Below, one piece after another: positions 47,491-55,424 of a stretch of 64,000 nucleotides of DNA. A model generated the notes under the pieces. It did not search any database. It saw only the letters and a list, made by a program, of their open reading frames with translations, and was not told where the DNA came from. The stretch spans positions 744,001 to 808,000 of the forward strand of contig NZ_CP087112.1 of assembly GCF_025643255.1 (NCBI RefSeq), read 5' to 3'. The position numbers were made by a program, and so were the translations under genes. The DNA is from Halomonas sp. 7T (GTDB lineage Bacteria; Pseudomonadota; Gammaproteobacteria; Pseudomonadales; Halomonadaceae). Numbering within the stretch: the first letter of the stretch is position 1; every line of letters begins with the position of its first letter.

Positions 47491-47928
47491 ATGTCTCAGC
47501 TACAAAACCAAATTGGTACGGCTATTGTTCCAGCAATAATCCAGGCGCTGGTTGTATGTGTCGTACGCTTTTTTACTATTCCTTGGTCAATTTGGAAAGG
47601 CGCTGCGTTACGCCTGGCTGCCATGCGCCAAAGTAGCGATGAAGAAAAGATCGCTTCTAGCAAGTCTGAATTTCCTGTTTTTGATTGGTTTAGGGCCGCT
47701 TGGGATGGCGCCATCTTTTTATCGTGGTTTATTGGCGTACTGGTAAGTGTGATTGCGTTGATTGGCGGCAGTATGGGGTATGGCGGCCTTATGGCAGGTA
47801 TCGCGGCGGGTATTACCGTATTAGTGTACTTTTACTTTGCAGTTATTGGCATGTCATTGCTAAAAGAAGGGTTAATCTTAATATTGTCCATCGCATTAAA
47901 TATGGAGCGATTAGTCAATAAAGGCTGA
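47491..47928 (+). CDS. Small membrane protein of unknown family
   Basis: A 145-residue protein with hydrophobic segments at about 11-30, 72-95, 97-118 and 121-138, and a short charged cytoplasmic loop (MRQSSDEEKIASSKSE). AAAGGGA precedes ATG 47491. It lies 60 bp beyond the terminator of the srf/tag genes on the same strand, so it may be a read-through member or an independent gene. I do not recognise a family. Confidence 0.6.
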   Translation: MSQLQNQIGTAIVPAIIQALVVCVVRFFTIPWSIWKGAALRLAAMRQSSDEEKIASSKSEFPVFDWFRAAWDGAIFLSWFIGVLVSVIALIGGSMGYGGLMAGIAAGITVLVYFYFAVIGMSLLKEGLILILSIALNMERLVNKG

Positions 47929-48050
47929 GAAATTTACTTCATTGTTTTATGTTGGCGCCTATTAGCTAAGCAGTCTGGCTAGCACCTTCTCCCGTCAGGA
48001 TGCAATGCTTTTTGATGCGTTGGAAGAGTGCCTGCCGCTTTTCTTACCTC

Positions 48051-48077
48051 CTCGACCACCCTATACGGGTGGTCGAG
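48051..48077. repeat. Perfect 11-bp inverted repeat (hairpin) without T tract
   Basis: CTCGACCACCC (48051-48061) pairs perfectly with GGGTGGTCGAG (48067-48077) around a five-base loop. Neither strand shows a T run after it, so it is a poor intrinsic terminator. It stands 79 bp upstream of the cdhR start and may be an mRNA leader structure or a boundary element. Confidence 0.5.
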
Positions 48078-48156
48078 AAGTATACGTCTCAGCAAACCGT
48101 TAAACTGTCGATGTCGCGCTGTTCCTCTCCGCAAGGCCTGATAAGGAGTTAGCCAC

Positions 48157-49128
48157 TTGCGTTTGCATTACCACGGTCTCATGCCTGAGCGTATTGGGTT
48201 TGTTTTATTGCCCCGTTTCTCAATGATGGCATTTTTTTCCGCCGTCGAACCCTTACGAATTGCGAACCGTATGAGCGGGCGCCCGCTGTTTGATTGGACG
48301 CTGTACAGCTTGGATGGGGAGCCGGTCAGTGCTAGTAACGGTATGACACTGATGGTGGATCAGCCGATCGGTGAATGTCTTGATTTGCCATCGCTGGCCG
48401 TCTGCAGTGGCTTTGAGCCAGAGACCCACCTAACGCGGCCGTTGGTCAGTTGGCTGCACCGTTTAGATCAGGCAGGCTGCGTGCTAGGCGGCATTGATAC
48501 AGGATGCTTTCTGCTAGCTGCAGCAGGGCTGCTAAAAGGTGAGCGAGTAACGCTGCACTGGGAAAGCTTGCCTGCTTTTCGCGAGCGTTTTCCACGCGTC
48601 GACACATCGGATGAGCTGTTTGAGCTGGGGGAACGCCGTTTCTCCTGTGCCGGTGGTGCGGCGGCGATGGATATGGCGTTAGAGGTTATCAAGCAGCGCC
48701 ATGGCGCCAAGCTTGCTGTTGATGTCTCTGAGCAGCTTATTCATGAACGTCTCAGGAATCGGCATGACCAACAGCGCATGTCGCTAGCGCGACGATTAGG
48801 CACGCATAATCGGCGCTTGATTGAAGCCGTTGCTTTAATGGAGCGCCATTTGGAAGAGCCTTTGTCCCTCAAGGAGATTGCGGAACGCATCGGCGTCTCT
48901 TCTCGTCACTTGCAGCGCTTATTTGAAGACCATCTGCATCACACGCCGCGCCAATGGTATTTATCACTTCGGTTAACGCGGGCAAAACGTCTGCTCACTG
49001 AAACCGATATGGATGTGTTGGAAGTGGGTGTCGCCTGCGGGTTTTCGTCGAGTTCAAGCTTTGCACGCGCATTTCGTGCGCAGTTTGGTGCTTCACCCAT
49101 GGAGGCGCGCCGACAAACTGAAGACTGA
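48157..49128 (+). CDS. cdhR: GATase1-like AraC-family regulator of carnitine catabolism (CdhR-like)
   Basis: A 323-residue regulator. The N-terminal DJ-1/PfpI-like domain (RIGFVLLPRFSMMAFFSAVE) has a Cys at the nucleophile-elbow position in GGIDTGCFLLAAAGLL. The C-terminal AraC helix-turn-helix pair covers about 220-320 (PLSLKEIAERIGVSSRHLQR; VGVACGFSSSSSFARAF). This is the GbdR/CdhR type. Its position next to caiX and the cdh genes makes CdhR, the L-carnitine-responsive activator of Pseudomonas, the best call. The start is TTG 48157 with AAGGAG eight bases upstream; ATG 48181 is an alternative. Confidence 0.83.
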   Translation: MRLHYHGLMPERIGFVLLPRFSMMAFFSAVEPLRIANRMSGRPLFDWTLYSLDGEPVSASNGMTLMVDQPIGECLDLPSLAVCSGFEPETHLTRPLVSWLHRLDQAGCVLGGIDTGCFLLAAAGLLKGERVTLHWESLPAFRERFPRVDTSDELFELGERRFSCAGGAAAMDMALEVIKQRHGAKLAVDVSEQLIHERLRNRHDQQRMSLARRLGTHNRRLIEAVALMERHLEEPLSLKEIAERIGVSSRHLQRLFEDHLHHTPRQWYLSLRLTRAKRLLTETDMDVLEVGVACGFSSSSSFARAFRAQFGASPMEARRQTED

Positions 49129-49144
49129 GTAAATGTCTAACGCT

Positions 49145-49185
49145 TGTCGTTTTTTGAATATCTAATGTCGCCTGGTGTCGTTTCA
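49145..49185 (+). promoter_or_regulatory. Candidate CdhR operator upstream of caiX
   Basis: TGTCGTTTTT at 49145 and TGTCGCCTGG at 49166 are direct repeats with a 21-bp period, the classical spacing for AraC-family dimers. A third TGTCGTTTCA starts at 49176, and another TGTCG lies at 49208. The same half-site in the same orientation and spacing relative to the gene occurs upstream of cdhC. Confidence 0.5.
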
Positions 49186-49240
49186 AATGTTTTCTAGTCG
49201 TCAAACTTGTCGAACTATAACGTTAAAAGAGGAGACGACA

Positions 49241-50188
49241 ATGAAGCATATAGCCGGTAGGTTAAAAGGTATTGGCGCCCTAAGCGTTGCAGGGTTGGCG
49301 ACTTTATCAATGACGGGACCCGCTGCGGCAGACCTGGATGAGGTGCGTTTTGGTGTGCCGCCCTGGCCTGGAGTGACGGTAAAGTCGGAGGTTGCTGCGC
49401 AGCTAATGGAGGCCATGGGCTATCAAACCCGCCAGCGTGATTTGGCCGTCAGTGTGATTCTGGAAGGCTTAACCCGAAACGATCTCGATGTGTATCTAGG
49501 TGGCTGGTATCCGGTGCAAACCGATATGGTAGAGCCGCTGGTAGCCGACAATAAAGTCGAAAAGCTGGTGTCCAATATCCAGGGAGCAAATTCCGGTTTA
49601 GTGGTCCCGCAGTACGTGTACGACGCTGGCGTCACATCGGTGGCCGACCTGGACGCCCACCGTGACCGTTTCGACGGTGAGATTCAGGGCATCGAGGCGG
49701 GCACCGGGATTAATACGGCGATCCTTGCAGCGATTGATAACGATATCGTGGGGCTAGGCGATTGGTCGCTGAGGGAGAGTTCGACGGCCGCCATGCTGGC
49801 TCAGGCCGAACAGAAAATGGCAAACGGCGAATGGGTCACCTTTGTGGGTTGGGAACCCCACTGGATGAACGTCAGCTTCGATATGGCCTATTTGGACGAT
49901 GCCGATGACGCGGGAATTGCCCAGATCGAGAGCACGGTATGGAGCATTGTGCCTGCTAATATGGCAACAGAAGATCCTCAGCTGCACCGTTTTCTGTCAC
50001 AGTACGTAGTGGATATCGAGGATCAAAACGCCTGGGTGCATAGCTATAGCTACGAAGATCGTCCCGCCGATGAAGTAGCCTCTGAGTGGATCAGTGCCAA
50101 CTTAGGTACTGTCGCGACATGGCTGGAGGGAGTAACGACAAGAGATGGCCAGCCAGCGATAGAGGCGGTGCGCGCTAGTTATCAGTAA
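49241..50188 (+). CDS. caiX: Glycine betaine/carnitine-type ABC substrate-binding protein (CaiX-like)
   Basis: A 315-residue periplasmic binding protein of the ProX/OpuAC type with a signal peptide (cleavage near PAAA-DLDEV). VRFGVPPWPGVTVKSEV and VYLGGWYPVQTD are typical for quaternary-amine binders, with conserved Trp residues for a cation cage (PPWPG, GGWYP, GWEPHWMN). No ATPase or permease gene is linked, as with the orphan CaiX of Pseudomonas, so it probably shares another betaine transporter. ATG 49241 has GAGGAG upstream. Confidence 0.84.
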   Translation: MKHIAGRLKGIGALSVAGLATLSMTGPAAADLDEVRFGVPPWPGVTVKSEVAAQLMEAMGYQTRQRDLAVSVILEGLTRNDLDVYLGGWYPVQTDMVEPLVADNKVEKLVSNIQGANSGLVVPQYVYDAGVTSVADLDAHRDRFDGEIQGIEAGTGINTAILAAIDNDIVGLGDWSLRESSTAAMLAQAEQKMANGEWVTFVGWEPHWMNVSFDMAYLDDADDAGIAQIESTVWSIVPANMATEDPQLHRFLSQYVVDIEDQNAWVHSYSYEDRPADEVASEWISANLGTVATWLEGVTTRDGQPAIEAVRASYQ

Positions 50189-50195
50189 TCGAGCA

Positions 50196-51014
50196 TCAAT
50201 GATCTAGTCGTCGGTTGAGCGCCTGGCAAAAATCTTGCCAGGCGCTTTGCATTTCTGGCAACAGTGCATGGGCATGTAAGGCGGCGTGCACCATCGTGTT
50301 GGCGCGACGATACCCTACCTGCGCACCGTTACGGCGCCAGGCAGCAACGGCTTGTTCAAGAGGAGAGGTTAACGGGTCATGCTCAACGGAAAGCACTTCT
50401 AACTGCGCGGTGGGTGGGAGTGTATCAACGTGGGTGCTAAGCCCCGGGCAGAAGGGAGTCAGTGACAACACGTCGTTTCGGCTAAGCAATGGGGCATCAG
50501 GCCCCAGCGTTTGCGGGTTAAGTGGGCCGACCGGTGGATAAATGAGACCTAGCGGGACGCTATGCGGTAATCGCGGTAGTAAGTCGAGAGCCAAGCGACC
50601 GCCCGCGCTATCACCGACGATCGCGATAGGCGCCATATTATGTGCCGCGTTGATGCAATCCCCAAGCATGTCGCTGTAGTCCGCTTCAGGCGCTAGGCGG
50701 TAGTCGAGACTGACAACATGGCGCGTGAGTTGATTTGCCAAACTGGCTGCAATGCCATGGTGACTGTTGATAGACCCCAGCGTAAACCCACCGCCGTGAA
50801 GATACATAACGCGACCCGGCTTGGCAGGGGCGGGGATGAAGTGTCGGAGCGTCACACAACCCCGCGTCTCATCGGTAATGCGCATGCCGTGTGGGTCGGA
50901 CGGGGCAAATGTTTCGCACAGCTGGTCGTAGCGCTGGCGCGACTCTGCGGGCGCGCTATGCGTGACGTTAGCTAAGCCTTGCTCAAAACGGGTGATAAAG
51001 GTTTCGATATTCAT
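50196..51014 (-). CDS. Alpha/beta hydrolase of the HSL/esterase family (possible short-chain acylcarnitine hydrolase)
   Basis: A 272-residue hydrolase with the oxyanion-hole motif HGGG (about 73-76) and nucleophile elbow GDSAGG (Ser about 136) of the hormone-sensitive-lipase group; Asp and His partners are likely in EHDPLTSPL and MVHAALHA. The homologous Pseudomonas carnitine cluster carries a hydrolase (HocS) that releases carnitine from short acylcarnitines, so the same role is inferred. Both ATG 51014 and GTG 51032 are possible starts, and neither has a strong ribosome site. A strong hairpin separates it from the transporter gene upstream. Confidence 0.72.
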   Translation of the reverse strand: MNIETFITRFEQGLANVTHSAPAESRQRYDQLCETFAPSDPHGMRITDETRGCVTLRHFIPAPAKPGRVMYLHGGGFTLGSINSHHGIAASLANQLTRHVVSLDYRLAPEADYSDMLGDCINAAHNMAPIAIVGDSAGGRLALDLLPRLPHSVPLGLIYPPVGPLNPQTLGPDAPLLSRNDVLSLTPFCPGLSTHVDTLPPTAQLEVLSVEHDPLTSPLEQAVAAWRRNGAQVGYRRANTMVHAALHAHALLPEMQSAWQDFCQALNRRLDH

Positions 51015-51064
51015 CAGATACTCGTTACTCACGGCGGCGGTCGTTAACGTCCAATGGCGTATTG

Positions 51065-51099
51065 AACACTAGGCGTCATCAGCAGACGCCTAGTGTTTT
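51065..51099. terminator. Strong hairpin terminator between the BCCT and hydrolase genes
   Basis: A perfect 13-bp stem (AACACTAGGCGTC with GACGCCTAGTGTT) with a seven-base loop. The T run is better on the plus strand (TGTTTT), but the hairpin lies just after the minus-strand transporter stop and probably ends that transcript. Confidence 0.72.
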
Positions 51100-51112
51100 G
51101 CCGTTTGTTCGC

Positions 51113-52714
51113 TCAGCGTTGGCGATGCCGTGCGTCAAGCGACTCGCGGAATAGCGACACCATTACGCCGGCGGTCATTACCAGCACGACCACACTGAGT
51201 GGTAGGGCGGCTGCAATCAGTGCTGTTTGCAGCGCATTCAGACCTCCTGCCACCAGCAGCACCGCCGCTACTAAGCCAATCACCACGCCCCAGAAAACGC
51301 GAAAGCGTATGGGCGGCTCACTGTCGCCCAGAGACAAAATGGTGGTCAGCACCAACGTACCGGAATCAGATGAGGTGACGAACCAGCTCATTAGCAGAAA
51401 GACCATGAGGGCGGAGAGAACCCACCCAAAGGTGCCGCTACCCACAATGCCATCCGCCGTGGCAAACAGTGCAGCCGGTAGGTTCCAGGCGTTAACTAGC
51501 TCGATAATGCCAGCGCTGCCCGGGCCTCCTGTCGCATTTAGCTCCTGATGCATGGCGTTGCCACCAAAGATAATCAGCCATACAAAGATGATGAGGGTGG
51601 GCACGAATAGAACGCCTAACACAAACTCGCGCAGCGTGCGCCCTTTGGAAATGCGGGCAATAAAGAGTCCTACAAAGGGCGCCCAGGCGAGCCACCAGCC
51701 CCAATAGAAGATCGTCCAGCCCTGTTGCCAGGCGGCTGTCCCTTCTTCCTCTGCATACCAAAGCCCCATGGGGATAAAGTTAATCGCGTAGTCGAGAAGG
51801 GTTTCGCCAAAGACGCTGATTAGCCACAGCGTAGGGCCCGCTAGCAGAAAAATACCGATAACGACCAAGGATACCCAGATATTCATCTCGGAAATCAGCC
51901 GAATGCCGCCGCGTACGCCTGATACAGCCGAAAGTATTGAGATAACAGAAATGCCGGCAATCAGCATCAGCTGAGTATTAAGGCCAGGGTCTACGCCCGC
52001 CAGCCGCTCTAACCCAACGGCCATTTGGCTAACCCCTAGGCCTAGAGAGGTCGCCACCCCAAAGACGCAGCCCAATACGCCCAGGATATCGAACAGGTGG
52101 CCGGCAGGACCAAAAATGCGCTCACCGATAAACGGGTAAAGTGCAGAACGCAGCGCCAGGGGCAAGCCTTTGCGATAGGCAAAGTAGGCCAGTGACATAC
52201 CCACAATCACATAAATCGCCCAGCCGTGCAGCCCCCAGTGAAATAGCGTGACGCGCAATGCATCAATAGCGCGCTCGTGGCCAATCGCCGTGGCGTCTGC
52301 CATATCGGCATGAGGGTTGTTGGGGTAGCCAAAGGCGCCGGTATTATCGAGGTAGAACACCGGCTCTGCGACGCCGAAAAACAGAATGCCAATGCCAATC
52401 CCGGCAGACAGCAACATCGCGAACCACGCAAAATTGCTGAACTCTGGGCGGCTATCGTCAGCGCCAAGCCTTACGCTGCCGAAGCGGCTGAAGATGATAA
52501 AGGCACAGACGGCGAGTAGCAGCATGACGGTAATGAGGTAGTAGCCGCTGAAGGTGCTCTCAATCCAGGCGCGTGTGGTACCAAAGACGCTGCTAGCAGT
52601 CTCTGAACCAAACCCAGTGAAAAGTACAAAGAGCAGCACAAGCGCGCTCGCGGTTAGCGTCATGCCTCTGTGCATACCTTGGAAGAAGCCGCCCTGGGCA
52701 AGCTCAGTCACCAT
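51113..52714 (-). CDS. BCCT-family betaine/carnitine/choline transporter
   Basis: A protein of at least 533 residues with twelve spans of the BCCT family. GIGIGILFFGVAEPVFYL and HWGLHGWAIYVIVGMSLAY in the first half, then the aromatic-box region TIFYWGWWLAWAPFVGLFIARISKGR and SSDSGTLVLTTILSLG, are diagnostic; its context suggests carnitine or a related quaternary amine. The frame stays open upstream of ATG 52714 to a TAG at about 52850, and the residues just before (ELSTDY) resemble the conserved BCCT segment preceding span 1. A perfect AGGAGG lies at 52804-52809, but no ATG/GTG/TTG follows it in frame. The true start is therefore uncertain. Confidence 0.9.
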   Translation of the reverse strand: MVTELAQGGFFQGMHRGMTLTASALVLLFVLFTGFGSETASSVFGTTRAWIESTFSGYYLITVMLLLAVCAFIIFSRFGSVRLGADDSRPEFSNFAWFAMLLSAGIGIGILFFGVAEPVFYLDNTGAFGYPNNPHADMADATAIGHERAIDALRVTLFHWGLHGWAIYVIVGMSLAYFAYRKGLPLALRSALYPFIGERIFGPAGHLFDILGVLGCVFGVATSLGLGVSQMAVGLERLAGVDPGLNTQLMLIAGISVISILSAVSGVRGGIRLISEMNIWVSLVVIGIFLLAGPTLWLISVFGETLLDYAINFIPMGLWYAEEEGTAAWQQGWTIFYWGWWLAWAPFVGLFIARISKGRTLREFVLGVLFVPTLIIFVWLIIFGGNAMHQELNATGGPGSAGIIELVNAWNLPAALFATADGIVGSGTFGWVLSALMVFLLMSWFVTSSDSGTLVLTTILSLGDSEPPIRFRVFWGVVIGLVAAVLLVAGGLNALQTALIAAALPLSVVVLVMTAGVMVSLFRESLDARHRQR

Positions 52715-52839
52715 GTAATCGGTGCTAAGTTCGGCCTTGGGTGAGTGATTGTGTGAGGGCGGCGTGGGGTGCTGGGGGGGAGTGGGCGTAGCGATATTCT
52801 TGTCCTCCTGGGCCGGGCGTCGGGCCGGCAGTCCCGGTA

Positions 52840-52863
52840 AATCGCCCGCCTAAGCGGGCGATT
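52840..52863 (-). terminator. Hairpin after cdhB, upstream of the BCCT gene
   Basis: A perfect 10-bp stem AATCGCCCGC with GCGGGCGATT and a four-base loop. On the minus strand it is followed by TTA. It lies 34 bp after the cdhB stop and only 30 bp before the AGGAGG of the transporter, so it may act as a terminator, attenuator or processing stem between the two units. Confidence 0.55.
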
Positions 52864-52896
52864 ATGGCGGTTTTATAAGGCGCTGCGGGTGTGTTG

Positions 52897-53352
52897 TTAT
52901 CGCCGTATGGCTATCGTGCGGCCGGCGAGTTCTGGCCAATCCGAGGGTGAGGCGAGGGGTAATGCAGCAACAGCGGCCTCAACGGGCGTGGGAAAGGGGG
53001 CAGGGCGCCCGCTATCGCTATCCATGCCCATCAGCATCTGCTCGCTGGTGGCGAGCAGGTTACCTTCCTCGTCATGCAGCTTGAAAAAAACGTGGAGGCG
53101 TTTCGTGTCGCGATCCAGTAGCGCAAGCTCTACGCTTAATGGCTGCCCCTCGTGGGCTTCACGGCGATAGCAGAGGTGCGTTTCAAGGGTATAGATAGTG
53201 TAGCAATGGCGTGTGCGGCCTGGTTCGTCTAGGCCGACGTGCTCCATTAACGCATCGACCGCCAACGAGAAGACCCGAGCGTATTCGGCATCGTTCATAT
53301 GGCCGTTGTAGTCGACCCAGTTTGAAGCCACACGGCTCTCTAAAATGACCAT
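52897..53352 (-). CDS. cdhB: Hotdog-fold thioesterase of carnitine catabolism (CdhB-like)
   Basis: A 151-residue thioesterase of 4-hydroxybenzoyl-CoA type: NWVDYNGHMNDAEYARVFSLA near the start carries the catalytic Asp, and YRREAHEGQPLSVELALLDRD follows. It overlaps cdhA by 1 bp. In the Pseudomonas cluster the matching gene releases glycine betaine from the betainyl-CoA formed after carnitine oxidation; the same is inferred here. Confidence 0.82.
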   Translation of the reverse strand: MVILESRVASNWVDYNGHMNDAEYARVFSLAVDALMEHVGLDEPGRTRHCYTIYTLETHLCYRREAHEGQPLSVELALLDRDTKRLHVFFKLHDEEGNLLATSEQMLMGMDSDSGRPAPFPTPVEAAVAALPLASPSDWPELAGRTIAIRR

Positions 53353-54308
53353 TAGATACGCCCTTCCAAGCCCTCGGCTTCAGGCCAATACTTTTGTACC
53401 AAGCCCAGCAGTTCGACCAAAAAGTCATCGCGGCGGCGGTCAAGCTCAGCCACTGGTCGCCCCGCAGCTTGGTGCTCACAGCCCTCCACCACACGGTCGA
53501 TCAGCTCATCGGTGAGCTCGGGGGCTTCCAGTTTTGTCCAAGGTAGTTTTAGCGCTGGGCCAAACTGCTCCAACATGTGGCGCATACCCTGTTCGCCGCC
53601 TGCCAAATGGAAGGTTAGGAAGGTGCCCATCAACGACCAGCGCAGGCCACAGCCGTAAACTACTGCGGCGTCGATCTCTTCGGTCGTTGCCACCCCATCA
53701 TTCACTAAGTGCAGCGCCTCGCGCCACAAGGCTTCCATTAGGCGATCCGCAATATGCCCCTCAATCTCTCGGCGCACGACCAGAGGACGCATAGCAAGCG
53801 CCTGGTAAAGCGTGCGGGCGCGCTCTATCTCGTCAGGTGCGGTCGCTTCACCGCCCACGAGTTCCACAAGCGGCAATAGATAAACCGGATTAAACGGGTG
53901 CGCGACAATGACGCGGCCTGGTGCCCGCGTGCAGTCCTGTTGCAAGTCGCTGGGCTTGAAGCCGGATGTAGAAGAGCCGATCAGCACCTGTGGCGCGGCG
54001 GCGGCATCCAGCTCAGCAAGAATCTTACGCTTGAGATCTAAACGCTCTGGCACGTTTTCTTGGATCAGGTCAGCGCCTTCCACCGCCGCTTCTAAGCTTT
54101 CCACAAAGCGCAGCCGCGTTGGGTTGGCGCCCTGAGCGAGGCCATGCTTCTCCAACGATGCCCATGCATTGTCAACGAAAGCGCGGGTGCGCTGCGGCGC
54201 ATCAGGGTCTGGGTCGAAGGCCACAACATCCCAGCCGTTTGCGAGCGCCCTTGCGATCCAGCCATTACCGATAACGCCCGTGCCGATAACCGTGAGCTGT
54301 TGGCTCAT
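53352..54308 (-). CDS. cdhA: L-carnitine dehydrogenase
   Basis: A 318-residue member of the 3-hydroxyacyl-CoA dehydrogenase superfamily. The NAD motif TVIGTGVIGNGWIARALA opens the protein. QENVPERLDLKRKI, SSTSGFKPSDLQQ and VAHPFNPVYLLPLVELVGG give the catalytic core, and the helical dimerisation domain contains YGCGLRWSLMGTFLTFHLAGG. It oxidises L-carnitine to 3-dehydrocarnitine. It lies between cdhC (4-bp overlap) and cdhB (1-bp overlap). Confidence 0.92.
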   Translation of the reverse strand: MSQQLTVIGTGVIGNGWIARALANGWDVVAFDPDPDAPQRTRAFVDNAWASLEKHGLAQGANPTRLRFVESLEAAVEGADLIQENVPERLDLKRKILAELDAAAAPQVLIGSSTSGFKPSDLQQDCTRAPGRVIVAHPFNPVYLLPLVELVGGEATAPDEIERARTLYQALAMRPLVVRREIEGHIADRLMEALWREALHLVNDGVATTEEIDAAVVYGCGLRWSLMGTFLTFHLAGGEQGMRHMLEQFGPALKLPWTKLEAPELTDELIDRVVEGCEHQAAGRPVAELDRRRDDFLVELLGLVQKYWPEAEGLEGRI

Positions 54309-55225
54309 GATTGACCTCCATTAGCTTGACCTTCAATACCACCGGTATGCGGGTTACGTAGTTTGAGGTGTGCGCGCGTTTCAGCGGGTGTCATAACGCG
54401 GGCACCTAGGTTCTCAATAAGCGTCGAAGCATGCTCCACCAGCTGGACGTTCGTGGCGAGCGTGCCTTTTTTCAGGTAGAGATTGTCTTCTAAGCCGACC
54501 CGGGCATGGCCACCTAAAAGGATCGCCTGCGCTGCCATGGGCATTTGATGACGACCGATGCCGAAGGCTGCCCACTGGGCGTTTTCTGGCAGTTTATTGC
54601 GCATCGCCAACATGGTTTCAGGATCGGCCTCAGCGCCCCAGGGGATGCCTAAGCAAAGCTGGTAGAGTGGGTCGCCCTCAATCAATCCTTCCTGCTGCAG
54701 CTGACGGGCAAACCACACATGGCCCAGGTCAAAACACTCCAGCTCCGGTTTTACGCCAGCTGCCTGCACCAAACGTGCGTGCTCGCGTAGCCAGTCAGCG
54801 GGGTTGACGTAGACCATGTCGCCAAAGTTGAGGCTGCCGCAGTCTAGCGTGCAGAGTTCGGGCAGTAGCTCACCGACCGGTTCGTGGCGCTGGGCGGGTG
54901 TTTGAATATCTGTGCCGGGGCCGCCGCGGGTCGGGTCATTTACATCAGGAATCCAGTCGCCGCCACCGCCTGCGGTGATGTTCATGACGATATCCACGTC
55001 GGCTTCGCGCACACGCTCCATCACTTCGCGGAAGTGATCTAGGGAGTGGCTGATGCCACCCGTTTCGGGGTCGCGCACATGAATATGCGCTATGCTAGCC
55101 CCGGCTTTCGCGGCGGCAATGCAGTCATCGGCTATTTGCTTCGGCGTGATGGGCACGTGTTGGCTTTTTGCCGTCGTATCGCCAGCGCCAGTGACTGCAC
55201 AGGTTAAAATCACGTTTCTATTCAC
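54305..55225 (-). CDS. cdhC: BKACE-family 3-dehydrocarnitine cleavage enzyme (CdhC-like)
   Basis: A 306-residue Zn-dependent beta-keto acid cleavage enzyme: VILTCAVTGAGDTT, ASIAHIHVRDPETGGISH with the HxH metal ligands, IVMNITAGGGGD and GGHARVGLEDNLYL. In carnitine catabolism it converts 3-dehydrocarnitine and acetyl-CoA to betainyl-CoA and acetoacetate. It is the first gene of the cdhCAB operon, with AGGAG upstream of ATG 55225 and a candidate CdhR site 69-99 bp upstream. Confidence 0.9.
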   Translation of the reverse strand: MNRNVILTCAVTGAGDTTAKSQHVPITPKQIADDCIAAAKAGASIAHIHVRDPETGGISHSLDHFREVMERVREADVDIVMNITAGGGGDWIPDVNDPTRGGPGTDIQTPAQRHEPVGELLPELCTLDCGSLNFGDMVYVNPADWLREHARLVQAAGVKPELECFDLGHVWFARQLQQEGLIEGDPLYQLCLGIPWGAEADPETMLAMRNKLPENAQWAAFGIGRHQMPMAAQAILLGGHARVGLEDNLYLKKGTLATNVQLVEHASTLIENLGARVMTPAETRAHLKLRNPHTGGIEGQANGGQS

Positions 55226-55293
55226 TTGCTGCTCCTTTTGGGGGCTGAGAGGTTGGCCCTATTGTGGCAACAAGCTCATTGTTTCAATTGGCG

Positions 55294-55324
55294 TTAAGCG
55301 ACATCAGATAAACATTAAGCGACA
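55294..55324 (-). promoter_or_regulatory. Candidate CdhR operator upstream of cdhC (two exact direct repeats, 21-bp period)
   Basis: TTAAGCGACA occurs at 55294-55303 and again, identically, at 55315-55324. Read toward cdhC this is TGTCGCTTAA twice in direct orientation, 21 bp apart, matching AraC-family half-site spacing and the TGTCG repeats upstream of caiX. Confidence 0.58.
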
Positions 55325-55424
55325 AGCGTGCTCCTTTGCGGGTGATGGGTGCGCCATGAGTGTGTTTCCATTAGGTCTGCTCTGGATCTGTTATTGCCCT
55401 GCTACAAGTGCTAAGGACATTGTT

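Noticed and set aside
30741..47928. A type VI secretion system
   Set aside because: TagR/S/T- and PpkA-like parts are present, but no TssB/C, Hcp, VgrG, ClpV, TssJLM, Fha or PppA gene is in the window. The similarity is restricted to the sensor module.
51093..51548. 151-codon plus-strand reading frame
   Set aside because: It lies wholly antisense to the BCCT transporter gene, is serine/threonine-rich with no family motif, and has no ribosome site.
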